Source: Amycolatopsis arida
GTDB taxonomy: Bacteria; Actinomycetota; Actinomycetes; Mycobacteriales; Pseudonocardiaceae
Direction: 5' to 3'
Assembly: GCF_900115565.1 (NCBI RefSeq)
Contig: NZ_FOWW01000007.1
Coordinates: forward strand, 186,001 to 250,000
Length of the DNA: 64,000 bases
Shown: piece after piece, positions 7,626 to 16,216 of the stretch
How positions within the stretch are numbered: the first letter of the stretch is position 1
Layout: every line of letters begins with the position of its first letter
Translations under genes and position numbers: made by a program
Notes under the pieces: generated by a model
Database searches by the model: none
What the model was told of the DNA's origin: nothing
Seen by the model: the letters and a program-made list of their open reading frames with translations, nothing else

Positions 7626-8441
7626 ATGGTCAGCATTGACGTTTCCAACGCCTACGTCGACTTCCCCATCTTCGACGCGAAGAGCCGGTCGCTGAAGAAG
7701 AAGGTGCTCGGCAAGGTCGGCGGCAAGATCGGCACCGAGAGCAGGGTGCCGATCATCGAGGCGCTGCACGACATCACCATCTCGCTGCGCGAGGGCGACC
7801 GGGTGGGCCTGGTCGGGCACAACGGCGCCGGCAAGTCCACCCTGCTCCGGCTGCTCTCCGGCATCTACGAGCCCACCCGCGGCTCGGCGCGGATCAAGGG
7901 CAGGGTCGCGCCCGTGTTCGACCTCGGCGTCGGGATGGACCCGGAGATCTCCGGCTACGAGAACATCATGATCCGCGGGCTCTACCTGGGAATGACCCGC
8001 AAGCAGATGGAGCAGCGGGTCGACGACATCGCCGAGTTCACCGAGCTCGGCGACTACCTGTCCATGCCGCTGCGCACCTACTCGACGGGCATGCGGGTCC
8101 GGCTGGCGCTGGGCGTGGTCACCTCCATCGACCCGGAGATCCTGCTGCTCGACGAGGGCATCGGCGCGGTGGACGCGGCGTTCCTGAACAAGGCCCGCGA
8201 CCGGCTGGTGGACCTGGTGCACCGCTCCGGCCTGCTGGTCTTCGCCTCGCACCAGGACGACCTGCTGCTGGAGCTGTGCACCTCGGCGGTGTGGATGGAC
8301 GAGGGCAGGATGAAGCTGCGCGGCTCGCTGCGCGAGGTGCTCACCGCGTACAAGGGCAAGGACCCGTTCGAGAACATCAGTGCCGAGGTGGCCGAGCGAA
8401 TCGCCGCCGGGCACCCCGTGGCGGTCAAGGGCGGCGAGTGA
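7626..8441 (+). CDS. wzt: Galactan ABC exporter ATPase Wzt (RfbE)
   Basis: 271 residues. Walker A GHNGAGKST (about residues 60-68), signature YSTGMRVRLA, Walker B ILLLDEGIG and the switch His in FASHQDD are all intact. The long insertion before Walker A (KSRSLKKKVLGKVGGKIG) is typical of the polysaccharide-export ATPase family. There is no extra C-terminal carbohydrate-binding domain of the E. coli O9a kind, as in the mycobacterial protein (Rv3781). It energises export of the galactan precursor with Wzm. The gene begins 3 bp after wzm and ends 31 bp before glfT1, so the three form an operon. Confidence 0.92.
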   Translation: MVSIDVSNAYVDFPIFDAKSRSLKKKVLGKVGGKIGTESRVPIIEALHDITISLREGDRVGLVGHNGAGKSTLLRLLSGIYEPTRGSARIKGRVAPVFDLGVGMDPEISGYENIMIRGLYLGMTRKQMEQRVDDIAEFTELGDYLSMPLRTYSTGMRVRLALGVVTSIDPEILLLDEGIGAVDAAFLNKARDRLVDLVHRSGLLVFASHQDDLLLELCTSAVWMDEGRMKLRGSLREVLTAYKGKDPFENISAEVAERIAAGHPVAVKGGE

Positions 8442-8472
8442 TGGGCAACCCAGCGTGCGGCCAGGAGGCATC

Positions 8473-9465
8473 GTGAGCGGCGAGGAGCCGGCCCCGCTGG
8501 GTCCCGGCGCGGTGGTGGGCGTGGTGGTCACCCGGCACCGGCGGGAGCTGCTCACCGACTCGCTGAAGGTGATCGCCGCGCAGACCCGGCCGGTGGACCA
8601 CCTGGTGGTGGTGGACAACGGACCCGACCAGCCCGCCCGCGACGTGGTGTCGACGTACCCGTTGCCGCACACCTACCTGCCCTCGCACCGCAACCTGGGC
8701 GGCGCCGGTGGCTTCGCGCTCGGCATGCTGCACGCGCTGGCCCTCGGCGCGGAGTGGGTGTGGCTGGCCGACGACGACGGCCGGCCCGCCGACGAGACCG
8801 TGCTGGCCGTGCTGCTGGACGAGGCGGAGCGGCGGGGGCTGGCCGAGGTGTCACCGGTGGTGGTGAACATCGACGAGCCGGACAAACTGGCGTTCCCGCT
8901 GCGCCGCGGGCTGACCTGGAAGCGGTCGGCAGCGGAGCTGCGTGGTGCCTCAGGCGCCGGCGAGCTGCGTGATGCCTCAGGCGCAGGCGAGCTGCGTGAT
9001 GCCTCAGGCGCCGGCGGGCTGGGCGAGGATTTCCTGCCCGGCATCGCCTCGCTGTTCAACGGAGCGCTGTTCCGCGCGACCACGCTCGAGGTGGTGGGCG
9101 TGCCGGACCTGCGGTTGTTCTTCCGCGGCGACGAGGTGGAGGTGCACCGGCGGCTGGTGCGCTCCGGGCTGCCGTTCGGCACGTCGCTGAAGGCGACGTA
9201 CCTGCACCCGAACGGGTCGGACGAGTTCAAGCCCATGCTCGGTGGCCGGTTCCACGCGCAGGACCCGGAGAACGAGGTCAAGCGCTACTACACCTACCGC
9301 AACCGCGGGTACCTGCTCGCGCAGCCGGGGATGCGCCGGATCGGCGCGCTCGAGGTGCTGCGGTTCGGGCTGTACTTCATCGGCGTCAAGCGGGACCCGA
9401 AAGCGTTCGCGCAGTGGCTGCGCCTGGTGCGGCTGGGCCGCCGGGAACGCTTCTTCCGGTACTGA
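8473..9465 (+). CDS. glfT1: Galactofuranosyltransferase GlfT1
   Basis: 330 residues from GTG 8473, with AGGAGG at 8463-8468. GT2 fold: VVVTRHRRELLTDSL, LVVVDNGP, HRNLGGAGGFALGML, WLADDDGRP (metal-binding DDD) and FFRGDEVEVHRRL. GlfT1 (Rv3782) adds the first two galactofuranose residues to the decaprenyl-PP-GlcNAc-Rha primer on the cytoplasmic face. An odd feature is an in-frame insertion at 8935-9015: three 27-bp tandem copies encoding ELRDASGAG-type units between the donor and acceptor parts of the protein. Last gene of wzm-wzt-glfT1; a strong hairpin lies downstream. Confidence 0.92.
   Translation: MSGEEPAPLGPGAVVGVVVTRHRRELLTDSLKVIAAQTRPVDHLVVVDNGPDQPARDVVSTYPLPHTYLPSHRNLGGAGGFALGMLHALALGAEWVWLADDDGRPADETVLAVLLDEAERRGLAEVSPVVVNIDEPDKLAFPLRRGLTWKRSAAELRGASGAGELRDASGAGELRDASGAGGLGEDFLPGIASLFNGALFRATTLEVVGVPDLRLFFRGDEVEVHRRLVRSGLPFGTSLKATYLHPNGSDEFKPMLGGRFHAQDPENEVKRYYTYRNRGYLLAQPGMRRIGALEVLRFGLYFIGVKRDPKAFAQWLRLVRLGRRERFFRY
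8935..9015 (+). repeat. Three in-frame 27-bp tandem repeats inside glfT1
   Basis: Units at 8935-8961, 8962-8988 and 8989-9015 differ at two positions only (GGT versus GAT, and GCC versus GCA). They encode ELRGASGAG, ELRDASGAG and ELRDASGAG. The repeats keep the frame and lie in what should be a surface loop. Confidence 0.95.
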
Positions 9466-9673
9466 GCCCCTCGCCGCGCCCCGAGCCACCCCGGAGCTCA
9501 CTGTCCGCGCGTCGCTCACCTCCCGCGGCGAGCGCCATGTAGACGCCGGTGTGTCCCCGCTGCGCGCTAGTGGGCGCGCGGTAGGGGAGCGTTGATCAAG
9601 CACAGTGGCGTGCGGCGTCTCCGTTCGGGTGGGGGGGAGACGGGTGGGCGCGATCAAGGTGGTCTTCAGGGCA

Positions 9674-9707
9674 CCGCCCGCGCGGCGAGGCGAGGCCGCG
9701 CGGGCGG
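9674..9707. terminator. Bidirectional hairpin terminator between glfT1 and the ESX island
   Basis: Perfect 12-bp inverted repeat (CCGCCCGCGCGG and its complement) with a 10-nt loop at 9686-9695, between the stop codons of convergent genes at 9465 and 9730. No U-tract is seen, as is usual for actinomycete terminators. The rest of 9466-9729 shows no gene. Confidence 0.75.
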
Positions 9708-9729
9708 GGACGGCGCGGGGCCGCGGGCG

Positions 9730-11202
9730 CTACTCGCCGATGACCGGCGGGGCGGTGCGCTGGTCGGTGCCGAACAGCTCGTCCGGATCACCCTCGACCA
9801 GGTAGGTCGGCCGCTGGTGCTCCTTGTCCTCACCGCCCTGGCCGCGGCCGCCGCCGGCGCCCATCGCACCCATGCCGCCGCCCATGCCACGCCCGGCCGC
9901 GCCCGCGCGACCCGCGGCGGCCTCCGCGGCGCCCACCCCACCGGGCCGGGCCGCACCCGAGGCGGCACCGCTGCCCGGGGCGCCGCCGGCGGCACCGCTG
10001 CCACCGGGGCCGAAGCCACCACCGCCACGACCGATCTTGCTGCTGTAGTCCGAGCCACCGCCGAGGCCGCCCATCCCGCCCATGCCGACCGGCACCGGAC
10101 CCATGCCGCCCATGGTGCTGGGCGGGGCGCCGCCGCTACCGCGCGGCATGCTCGTGGCGGGCGGCTGGTAGCCCGAGGGGCGGGTCCGGGCCGGCGGGAC
10201 CGCGCCCGAGCCGGTCGAAGGGCCGCGGCCCAGCGGCGCGGGCATCGGGGTGAACCCGCCACCACCACCCGGGGTGCCGCCTCCGCCACCGGCCGCGCCA
10301 CCGCCGGGAATCGCCGACGGCGGGGCGGAGGAGCCGGGGGTGCCGCCGGCGAAGCCGGAGGCGCCGGTGTTGCCGGTGCCCGTCCCGTATCCCGCGGGTG
10401 GCGTCACCGCGCCGCCCCCACCCTCACCGAACTTCGGCGGCTCGGCGAACACCGGCTGCTTCGACGCCGCCGCGTACAGGTCGTTGTCGTACTGGGTCAT
10501 CACCGAGGCGGCCTCGGCGTGCGCCTGCTGGCTCGCCCGGTAGGTCTCGATCGACTGGTTGACGTTGTCGATCACGTCCAAGGGGTTGCTGGCCCACTTC
10601 CTCATCTCGGTGTCCCAGCTGAACGGGATCTCCTCGGGCATCCGGTTCTTCGCCGAGGTGGCCGCCTCCGACTGCTGGTACATGGTCTCCGACGCCAGCT
10701 TCGCGTTCGTCGAGTTGGCGTCGGCCCACGTCTGCAGGCTGGTGAAGTAGCCGCGCGCGTCCTCGGCCGCGGGGCCCTCCCACTCGCTCTCGGACTTCGC
10801 GATGGCGGCCTTGAGCTGGGTGGCGAAGTCGTTGAACGCCTTGTGCAGCTCGTGGTACGCCTCGGAGACCTCGACCACCTGGCCGGGCTCCAGGTTCTGG
10901 GTGACGTACTGGGTGAGCTGGGCGTGCTCGTGGCCCTGGTAGTCGGCGTCCGAGGGTCGGAGCCCCTCGACGTACTGGACGTCGCCGGAGGACAGGGTCC
11001 GCACGTTGCGCTCGCTCTGCTCCTGCGCCTGCCGCTCCCCCTCGGCCTGCGCCTGCATCCGCTGGAACCAGCCGAACAGGCCGCCGTCGTCGACGCCCGC
11101 CGCGGCCCGGTCGCGGAAGTACTGCTCACGGTCGGCCGGCGAGAGCTCGGCGATCTCCCGGTCGCTCAGCTCCCGTGGCGCGGTCGGGTTCTCGGTGGTC
11201 AT
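9730..11202 (-). CDS. PPE-like type VII (ESX) secretion substrate with Gly/Pro-rich C-terminus
   Basis: 490 residues. Residues about 1-230 are helical and include SEWEGPAAEDARGYFTSLQ, a W-x-G hairpin like those of WXG100/PPE proteins. From about residue 235 the protein becomes a low-complexity Gly/Pro/Ala region (GGGGG and GMGGM runs), ending with a short acidic tail (VEGDPDELFGTDQ). ATG 11202 is preceded by GAGGGG. Downstream of a DUF3558 lipoprotein, a small T7SS helical protein and an EspG homologue on the same strand, it is the likely cargo that EspG chaperones. The repetitive tail suggests a surface or wall location. Exact function unknown. Confidence 0.78.
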   Translation of the reverse strand: MTTENPTAPRELSDREIAELSPADREQYFRDRAAAGVDDGGLFGWFQRMQAQAEGERQAQEQSERNVRTLSSGDVQYVEGLRPSDADYQGHEHAQLTQYVTQNLEPGQVVEVSEAYHELHKAFNDFATQLKAAIAKSESEWEGPAAEDARGYFTSLQTWADANSTNAKLASETMYQQSEAATSAKNRMPEEIPFSWDTEMRKWASNPLDVIDNVNQSIETYRASQQAHAEAASVMTQYDNDLYAAASKQPVFAEPPKFGEGGGGAVTPPAGYGTGTGNTGASGFAGGTPGSSAPPSAIPGGGAAGGGGGTPGGGGGFTPMPAPLGRGPSTGSGAVPPARTRPSGYQPPATSMPRGSGGAPPSTMGGMGPVPVGMGGMGGLGGGSDYSSKIGRGGGGFGPGGSGAAGGAPGSGAASGAARPGGVGAAEAAAGRAGAAGRGMGGGMGAMGAGGGRGQGGEDKEHQRPTYLVEGDPDELFGTDQRTAPPVIGE

Positions 11203-11212
11203 GTCGATCCCC

Positions 11213-11758
11213 TCAGCTCTCCGGAAGTTTCGGCTCGACGATGCCGGCGACCTTGTCGGCGATCTCGCAGGAACGCTCCCCCGCGTTGACGGACACGTCC
11301 GCACGCGCGTTCTCACCCAGTGACAGCGCGATGATGCACGCGCCGAGCGTGCTGGTCTGGGCCGCCGGGCGCTCGTTGATGTCGCCGGTTTGGACACCGT
11401 CACCGAGGTCGTTGACCTCGTCGACGCCCTGCGCGTCTCGAATGTCCACGCCGACCCCGAGCCCGGCATAGGGGCCGCGATCGGCGATCCAATCGCACCC
11501 GCGGGCACCGCCTTGGTTGACGGGGCGCCCGGCGGAGAAGGTGCCGAACTCCGCGAGCTCCGCCGGGTCGAGCAGCCCGCACGGATCCAACCCCGCTGCG
11601 CTGGTGTCGCCTCCTGCCGAGGGTGACGAGGCGCTCGTCGGGCTGCCGGTCGTGGGGTTTTGCTCGGTGGGCCGTGCGGTGCCTCCCTCACCACCGCACG
11701 CGGTGAGCACGAGCAGTGCTACGGCGAGGGGCGTGACCGTCGTTGCAATAGTGCGCAT
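11213..11758 (-). CDS. DUF3558-family lipoprotein
   Basis: 181 residues. N-terminal signal peptide with lipobox LTAC (Cys at about residue 21), then a Ser/Thr/Pro-rich linker and the DUF3558 domain beginning DPCGLLDPAELAEFG, with paired cysteines (GARGCDWIA and ERSCEIADKV). Anchored on the outer face of the membrane. The family is common in Pseudonocardiaceae beside ESX accessory genes, as here between the PPE-like gene (10 bp away) and the small helical protein (4 bp away), so the four genes probably form one transcript. Biochemical role unknown. Confidence 0.85.
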   Translation of the reverse strand: MRTIATTVTPLAVALLVLTACGGEGGTARPTEQNPTTGSPTSASSPSAGGDTSAAGLDPCGLLDPAELAEFGTFSAGRPVNQGGARGCDWIADRGPYAGLGVGVDIRDAQGVDEVNDLGDGVQTGDINERPAAQTSTLGACIIALSLGENARADVSVNAGERSCEIADKVAGIVEPKLPES

Positions 11759-11762
11759 GCCG

Positions 11763-12227
11763 TCAGACCTGGAAGTTCCGGATGGAGGACTGGGCGCTCT
11801 CCTCGTTCTCCCGGTAGATGCCGGCCGCGCGTTGCAACGCCTCGGTCGCCTGAACCAACACCTGGCGGAACTGTTCCAGAACCACGATCGCGGAACCGGC
11901 TTCCGAAGTAGCCGCCTTCTGGTCGTGCTCGGCGACGGTCTGGCCGTACTCGTGGCTCCCCAACTTCGGTGTCTGGCTCAGGCGGGATGTTCCCCGCATC
12001 AGGGCCGTGAGCTCGTGCTGCATCGTGGAGATGGAGTCGAGGAGCGGCTTGACGGCCTCTTCGGAGATGCGGAAGCCGCCGGACTTGGCGGCGGAGATCA
12101 ACTTCTGGGTCTCCGCCTTGGTGGCCTCGACGGCCTTGGCGCTGATCGAGCCGCTGGACCCGAACATGCTGCCGATGGCCGCACCCATCGCGGAGCCCTG
12201 CCCCGGGTCCGGTTGGAAGTTCGCCAC
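11763..12227 (-). CDS. Small helical type VII secretion-associated protein
   Basis: 154 residues from GTG 12227, which has AGGTGGGG upstream. All-helical with no signal peptide. A Gly/Ala N-terminus (GSAMGAAIGSMFGSSG) is followed by two long amphipathic helices, and the C-terminus contains AGIYRENEESAQ, where YRENE fits the YxxxD/E ESX export motif. Resembles the EspC / DUF2580-type T7SS targets found beside PPE-like proteins. It lies between the EspG homologue and the lipoprotein and may be secreted as a partner of the PPE-like protein. Family assignment rests on context and architecture. Confidence 0.68.
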   Translation of the reverse strand: MANFQPDPGQGSAMGAAIGSMFGSSGSISAKAVEATKAETQKLISAAKSGGFRISEEAVKPLLDSISTMQHELTALMRGTSRLSQTPKLGSHEYGQTVAEHDQKAATSEAGSAIVVLEQFRQVLVQATEALQRAAGIYRENEESAQSSIRNFQV

Positions 12228-12367
12228 GTCGCCCCACCTCGTCGCCGGTCTCGCCTGCGCGCTGATTCTACTGGGTGACCACGGTGCGCCACCGGCACTT
12301 CGCCGGATCAGGTCCCACCCCGGCTCCCTGAAGTGTGACGCGCCCCGCCCAGTGTCGGTTCCGGGCC

Positions 12368-13147
12368 CTACAGGTAACCCTCGAGCTGCTCGTAGAGCTG
12401 CTGGGCGATCCGCGCGTTGTCGGCCGGCGCGTAGGTGATCCACTGCTGCCCGTCGCTGGCCTCGCGCATCGTGCTCAGGTACCGGCCGTCCTCGGTGTCG
12501 AACCACGCGATCGGGCCGAGCGGACCCTCCCTGCCGTCCGGGCCCTTGACGAACACGGTGAACTGGCCGATCCGCAGCTTCGGCTTCTCGAACAGGCGCT
12601 CGACCATCCGCAGCTGGCCACCCGAGTGCGACCGGGGCGCCGCGACCCCGGCGAACGGGTCGTAGCCGCCCTCGTCCGCGGCGTGCCGCGGCCGACGGGC
12701 GCGGGCCGGCCGGGCCACGGTCACCGACTGGCCACCCGCGGCCGGGGTGAGCGGCAGCAGGTCCACCACGGCCGGGACGATCCCCGTCGGCCGGGTCTCC
12801 TCGAACACCAGCAGGTTGTCGTCCTGCCGGACGAGCAGCCCGTACTGGCCGGTCGAGCCGGCCCTGGCGAACAGCCGCCTGCCCTTGTCCAGTTGCGCGG
12901 CGGCGGTGATGGCCACCGGGGAGTCCACGAAGGTGCGCAGGGCCAGCTCGACATCCGGGTCGACCTGGCCGCGGCTCAGCAGCCCGCGCCCGTCGAGGTC
13001 GCGGAACACCGCGTCCCGCACCTGCGCCCGCTGGCTGCGCGTGGTGCCGATGTGCGGCACCTCGAACGGGAACGGCGCCCGGCCGAGCGAGACGTGCTCG
13101 AGCAGTATGTCCACCGCCGCCAGCGACAGCGAGAACGAGTACGACAT
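12368..13147 (-). CDS. ESX secretion-associated protein EspG homologue
   Basis: 259 residues; ATG 13147 preceded by GGGGGAG. The sequence pattern fits the EspG family (PF14011): FPFEVPHIGTTRSQRAQVRD near the N-terminus, GLLSRGQVDPDVELALRTF, and a C-terminal half ending in a beta/alpha segment (RYLSTMREASDGQQWITYAP). EspG proteins are cytosolic chaperones that bind the tip of PE-PPE-type substrates and deliver them to the ESX ATPase. First gene of the four-gene minus-strand island. No ESX core gene (EccB/C/D/E, MycP) is in this window, so the secretion machine must be encoded elsewhere. Confidence 0.82.
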   Translation of the reverse strand: MSYSFSLSLAAVDILLEHVSLGRAPFPFEVPHIGTTRSQRAQVRDAVFRDLDGRGLLSRGQVDPDVELALRTFVDSPVAITAAAQLDKGRRLFARAGSTGQYGLLVRQDDNLLVFEETRPTGIVPAVVDLLPLTPAAGGQSVTVARPARARRPRHAADEGGYDPFAGVAAPRSHSGGQLRMVERLFEKPKLRIGQFTVFVKGPDGREGPLGPIAWFDTEDGRYLSTMREASDGQQWITYAPADNARIAQQLYEQLEGYL

Positions 13148-13297
13148 CCGGCGCTCCCCCTGGAATCCGATCGCTGGGCAGCACGTTAGCCCACCGCCGG
13201 CCGCCACCGCAGGTGGATGCCGCATCCGGGCGACACCCGCTCAGCCCTGGGCGAACCGCCTTGTCCCACCACCGGCGCGACTGCTCTGCTGGAAATC

Positions 13298-13585
13298 ATG
13301 GCCGATGACAAGCCCACCGAGAAGCCAGCCGGCACCGACAGCACCCGGCTGGAGAAGCCCGCGCTCGTCGTGCACCTCGCCGGCGGCGGGGAGCCGCTGC
13401 TGTTCGCGCTGCCACCCGGCGACGCCGAGGAGCTGTACGGCAAGGTCGCCTCGCTACTGACCGACCAGGCGATGGCCACCCTGCGGACCCGGGACGGCCA
13501 GGCGTTCTCCGTCAACTTCGCGCACGTGGCCGTGGCCTACGTCGACGACCAGCAACGCAAGGGCAGCGTGTTCGGCATCCACTGA
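13298..13585 (+). CDS. Small conserved-looking protein of unknown function
   Basis: 95 residues, start ATG 13298 with GGAA upstream. A charged, Lys/Pro-rich first 20 residues precede a compact mixed alpha/beta region (LVVHLAGGGEPLLFALPP, then RTRDGQAFSVNFAHVAVAYV). No signal peptide or membrane helix. It diverges from espG with 150 bp between starts and converges on glfT2. No family recognised. It might belong to the ESX island by position. Confidence 0.62.
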   Translation: MADDKPTEKPAGTDSTRLEKPALVVHLAGGGEPLLFALPPGDAEELYGKVASLLTDQAMATLRTRDGQAFSVNFAHVAVAYVDDQQRKGSVFGIH

Positions 13586-13610
13586 GCCACCGGGGGCCGG
13601 AGACGCGGCA

Positions 13611-13641
13611 GGGCCGGGCGGCGCGACGCACCACCCGGCCC
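13611..13641. terminator. Hairpin between convergent genes (small ORF and glfT2)
   Basis: GGGCCGGG (13611-13618) pairs with CCCGGCCC (13634-13641) around a 15-nt loop, placed between stop codons at 13585 and 13657. Likely acts in both directions. Confidence 0.6.
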
Positions 13642-13656
13642 CGATGTCGCCTGATG

Positions 13657-15591
13657 TCACAGGCCGTAGAGGCGGGTCCAGTTCTCCCGGCTGCTCAGCT
13701 CGGGCAGCGCGCGCCGGTACCGCTCGCGCACCGCCGGGCCCTCCCTGCGCAGCCGCTGCAGGACCTTCGCGCCCTGCCTGGCCAGGTCGAACATCCGCTG
13801 CCGGTCGTAGCGGCGCACCCGCACCCCCTCCTGGGAGGCGTCGGTGACGACGGCCGTCTCGAACAGCGACACGTGCCACCAGTGCGCCTCGTCCGAGGGG
13901 ATCGCGCCGAGGCCGAACCGGTGCCGGCCGAACAGCCGGTCGAGGACGCGCTTGAGCAGGACCACCCGCTGCAGGCTGGGCCGCGGCGCGGTGTTGATGA
14001 TGCCGATGTCGCTGGACGCGATGCCGGGGACGTCGGTGGCCGGGTGCCGCTTGGTCTCCGGGTACTGGTCCCGAAGCCGCCGGATCTCCTGCATCGCCGC
14101 GACCCCGCCGTCGCGCAGGATCTCCGGCCCCTCCAGGAAGTCCTCCACCGCCTTGATCAGCGTCGCGGACAGCCCGTACTGCATGCCCAGCAGGTAGCGG
14201 ACGAGCTGCGCGACCAGCACTCGGGTGAGCAGGTTGACGTTGAACGGGCTGTGCAGCGCCGCCGTGATGATCGAGTTACGCAGGTTGAAGTAGCGGTGCC
14301 ACTCGTCCCAGTCCTTCCAGTGGAAGTCGGCGTGCCACACCCCGGCGCCGGGGAGGGTCACCGTGGGGAAGCCGTGCGCCCTGGCCCGGTAGCTGTACTC
14401 GGCGTCGTCCCACTGGAAGAAGTACGGCAGCGGGTAGCCGACCTCCTTGACCACCTCGTACGGGATCAGACAGGACCACCAGCCGTTGTACCCGGCGTCC
14501 AGCCGGCGCTCCTGCCGGTTCGGCTTGCCGGTCTCCTCGTCCACGCCGAGCAGGTCGGCGGTGGACAGGCTGTGCTCCACCGGCTGGCCGGGCTCCAGCG
14601 TGTTCAGCCGGGCGTACTCGGCACCGACGTGCAGCTGGTTCGGGTGCAGCAGGTTGAGCATCTGGCCGCCGACGATGAGCGGGTTGGCCGCGCGGTTGGA
14701 GAACGCGGTCAGCCGGATCACCAGGTCCGGCTCCAGCAGCACGTCGTCGTCCATGAACAGCACGTTCGCGTGCTCGGTCTCGGTGCTGCCGGCCACCTCG
14801 TACAGGCCGCGGGTGAAGCCGCCGGCGCCGCCGAGGTTCGGCTGCCGGATGTAGTGCAGCTTCTCGCCGAGCTGCGCGGCGACCTCGGCGAAGCCCTCGC
14901 GGGACTCGACCGTGTCGGTGCCCTGGTCGGCGACGTAGATCGCGTCCAGCGTCTCCAGCGAGGACAGGTCGCCCGCCAGCGCGCGGAGGTTGCCGAGGCA
15001 GTCGTCGGCCCGGTTCATCGTGCAGATGGTCACCGCGGTGGGCCGGATTCGCTCCGGCGGCTCGACCGTCCAGCGCACGTTCTCCACGGTGAGCTGCTCG
15101 GCCTCGGTGGACAGGTCCAGCCACAGCGCACCGCCGTCGAGGAACTTGTCGAGCTTCGCGTCCAGCGTCACGGTCGCGCCCCGCACGCCCTGCACGGACT
15201 GCGCGGCGACGATCCGCGACTCGCCCTCGGCGTCGGAGGCGCCGACGGTGAGCAGCCCGGACCCGGTGACGGTCGCCTCGACCCGAACCTGCCCCGCGGT
15301 GGTCCACCGCTGCCAGTAACTGGCCGGGAAGCGGCCGAAGTAGGTGTTGCCGGACACCGTGGCGGCCGGCTCGAGGGTGACCCCGCTGCGCCGGCGCAGC
15401 GCGACGCCCGTGACGACCTGCGCGTAGAGATCCTTGCTCACCAGGTCGGACGGCCCGGCGTACAGGCCGCGCTGCGCCAGCAGCCGGCCCTGCGGCGCCC
15501 GTTCGGTGAGGGCCACGTGCTCGGCGGCATCCGGTGCCGTGCCGTTGTCGGCCGGTTTCGACGCGGTGGCCGGTGCTGCTTTCCCGGGCAT
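13657..15591 (-). CDS. glfT2: Processive galactofuranosyltransferase GlfT2
   Basis: 644 residues, matching the roughly 637 of the M. tuberculosis enzyme (Rv3808c). An N-terminal beta-sandwich precedes a GT2 domain starting TAVTICTMNRADDCLGN. Catalytic features are present: FMDDDV (DDD near residue 280), FQWDDAEYSYRA (Asp-Asp near 394) and the His in GVWHADFHWKDW (near 418). The helical C-terminal domain anchors the enzyme at the membrane. It polymerises the galactan with alternating beta-1,5 and beta-1,6 galactofuranose from UDP-Galf. In mycobacteria it sits beside glf; here glf is 5.5 kb away, and gtrA is the nearest upstream gene (65 bp). Confidence 0.95.
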   Translation of the reverse strand: MPGKAAPATASKPADNGTAPDAAEHVALTERAPQGRLLAQRGLYAGPSDLVSKDLYAQVVTGVALRRRSGVTLEPAATVSGNTYFGRFPASYWQRWTTAGQVRVEATVTGSGLLTVGASDAEGESRIVAAQSVQGVRGATVTLDAKLDKFLDGGALWLDLSTEAEQLTVENVRWTVEPPERIRPTAVTICTMNRADDCLGNLRALAGDLSSLETLDAIYVADQGTDTVESREGFAEVAAQLGEKLHYIRQPNLGGAGGFTRGLYEVAGSTETEHANVLFMDDDVLLEPDLVIRLTAFSNRAANPLIVGGQMLNLLHPNQLHVGAEYARLNTLEPGQPVEHSLSTADLLGVDEETGKPNRQERRLDAGYNGWWSCLIPYEVVKEVGYPLPYFFQWDDAEYSYRARAHGFPTVTLPGAGVWHADFHWKDWDEWHRYFNLRNSIITAALHSPFNVNLLTRVLVAQLVRYLLGMQYGLSATLIKAVEDFLEGPEILRDGGVAAMQEIRRLRDQYPETKRHPATDVPGIASSDIGIINTAPRPSLQRVVLLKRVLDRLFGRHRFGLGAIPSDEAHWWHVSLFETAVVTDASQEGVRVRRYDRQRMFDLARQGAKVLQRLRREGPAVRERYRRALPELSSRENWTRLYGL

Positions 15592-15656
15592 GTGACCTCA
15601 GTCCTCCATAGGGCTGTGAACGGGCTGACAAAGTGCGGGGTGAAGAGGTGAGCTTC

Positions 15657-16124
15657 TCACGGTCGCGGCTCGCGGAAGACGACCCACTTCAGCATGACGA
15701 AGTTGATGGTGGTCGCGGTTGCCTGCGAGACGGCCCACGCGATGGTGGTCTCCCACCCCGAGGAAGACGCGGCGGACAGCAGGGCCAGCATCGCGCGGTT
15801 CACCCCGACCGCGACGAAGAACGTGACGGTGTAGAGCAGTGCGAAGCCGCCGACCTGCCCGGCGCCTCCGCGCTGGCCCGCGGCGAAGGTGAACCTGCGG
15901 TTCAGGAAGAACGCGGTGGTGGTGCCGATCACGAAGCTGATCGCGCGGGCGACGTCGACCCACGGCACCCCGGACATGCCCAGCGCGAGCAGGGCGGAGT
16001 AGCTGCCGAAGTCCAGCAGCGCGCAGAAGCCGCCGATCAGCCCGAACCGCACCAGTTGGCCGAGCAGGCCAGGAGAGCCGGGGCGGGCGGCCGCCGGGCC
16101 GGCCTGCGGGTCGGTGGTCACCAC
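15657..16124 (-). CDS. GtrA-family membrane protein (Rv3789-like)
   Basis: 155 residues, four predicted membrane helices, GtrA/DPMS superfamily ([20 protein letters not shown], then [17 protein letters not shown]). Equivalent to Rv3789, which lies next to dprE1 in mycobacteria. It has been proposed as a flippase for decaprenyl-phosphoarabinose or as an anchor for arabinan enzymes, so its role is not settled. Divergent from dprE1 across about 90 bp and upstream of glfT2 on the same strand. Confidence 0.88.
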   Translation of the reverse strand: MVTTDPQAGPAAARPGSPGLLGQLVRFGLIGGFCALLDFGSYSALLALGMSGVPWVDVARAISFVIGTTTAFFLNRRFTFAAGQRGGAGQVGGFALLYTVTFFVAVGVNRAMLALLSAASSSGWETTIAWAVSQATATTINFVMLKWVVFREPRP

Positions 16125-16216
16125 TGCTCAACCTCGTCGGTTCGGGTCCGGTGGACGGGGAAAGTGTAGAAGCGGTCACCGGGAGGCCACGGACTGGGAC
16201 TGGCTACCCTGGGCCC

